From positions 1-5,707 of the forward strand of contig JADGRG010000724.1 in the NCBI GenBank assembly GCA_017881145.1: DNA of 5,707 nt, written 5' to 3'. Origin of the DNA: Sandaracinaceae bacterium (GTDB taxonomy: Bacteria > Myxococcota_A > Polyangia > Polyangiales > JAFGIB01). This document shows positions 5,653-5,707 of this stretch, piece after piece (the first letter of the stretch is position 1; every line of letters starts with the position of its first letter). The translations under genes were made by a program, and so were the position numbers. The notes beneath the pieces were generated by a model that had not been told where the DNA came from, made no database searches, and saw nothing but the letters and a program-made list of their open reading frames with translations.

Positions 5653-5707
5653 GCACGCGCACGGGCGCGCGCTCGCATCAGCGGCCCTGGACCAACCAAC
5701 GGGCGCA
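5653..5707 (+). other. Noncoding tail after pilC
   Basis: No start with a ribosome site is seen before the window ends. A 5-bp GC stem CGCGC (5656-5660) with GCGCG (5665-5669) and a 4-nt loop follows the stop codon but has no T-run, so it is not called a terminator. Confidence 0.4.

Noticed and set aside
5656..5669. Hairpin just after pilC as an intrinsic terminator
   Set aside because: The stem is only 5 bp and no T-run follows.
1..5707. CRISPR arrays, tRNA or rRNA genes, insertion sequences, sigma-54 promoters
   Set aside because: No spaced repeats, cloverleaf-like tRNA sequence, rRNA-like stretch or transposase was seen, and no TGGCAC-N5-TTGC match was found in the three intergenic gaps.

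Overview
The window looks like chromosomal DNA from a GC-rich deltaproteobacterium of the Myxococcota (myxobacterial) type. The PilT and PilC proteins closely resemble my recollection of Myxococcus homologues. The Ser/Thr kinase has the myxobacterial-style catalytic loop HRDVSPHN and the P-loop ASGGMAGVY. By eye the GC content is moderate to high, with strong C/G preference at third codon positions. No database search was possible, so the taxonomic call is an inference. All supported genes lie on the + strand.

Layout: (1) 1-162, the last 53 codons of an upstream gene, whose tail resembles the C-terminus of phytoene-dehydrogenase/amine-oxidase-like FAD proteins. (2) 163-231, a short gap with a promoter-like pair of boxes just before the next ATG. 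(3) 232-1329, pilT, the type IV pilus retraction ATPase. (4) 1330-1604, a 275-bp gap with two small perfect inverted repeats and a near-duplicate 8-9-bp direct repeat in an AT-richer patch. (5) 1605-2624, a secreted or envelope protein with a signal peptide, TPR-like helices, a PEGA-like beta domain and two membrane segments; its function is unknown. (6) 2621-4348, a single-pass membrane Hanks-type Ser/Thr kinase that starts at a TTG overlapping the previous stop codon. (7) 4349-4440, a short gap with a weak terminator-like hairpin and a promoter-like element. (8) 4441-5652, pilC, the inner-membrane platform protein of the type IV pilus. (9) 5653-5707, a noncoding tail.

How the parts may work together: PilT and PilC belong to the same machine. 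The hexameric ATPase PilT docks on the platform protein PilC to depolymerise the pilus. In Myxococcus, as I recall, pilB-pilT-pilC are adjacent. Here a two-gene, translationally coupled unit (envelope TPR/PEGA-like protein plus transmembrane kinase) sits between pilT and pilC, and the gene before pilT is not pilB. A functional link between the kinase pair and pilus control is a hypothesis from position only.

The translation signals fall into two classes. The two inserted genes have Shine-Dalgarno-like sequences. pilT and pilC have starts closely boxed in by in-frame stops, have no Shine-Dalgarno sequence, and have promoter-like -10 boxes 6-9 nt before the ATG, which would fit leaderless transcripts.
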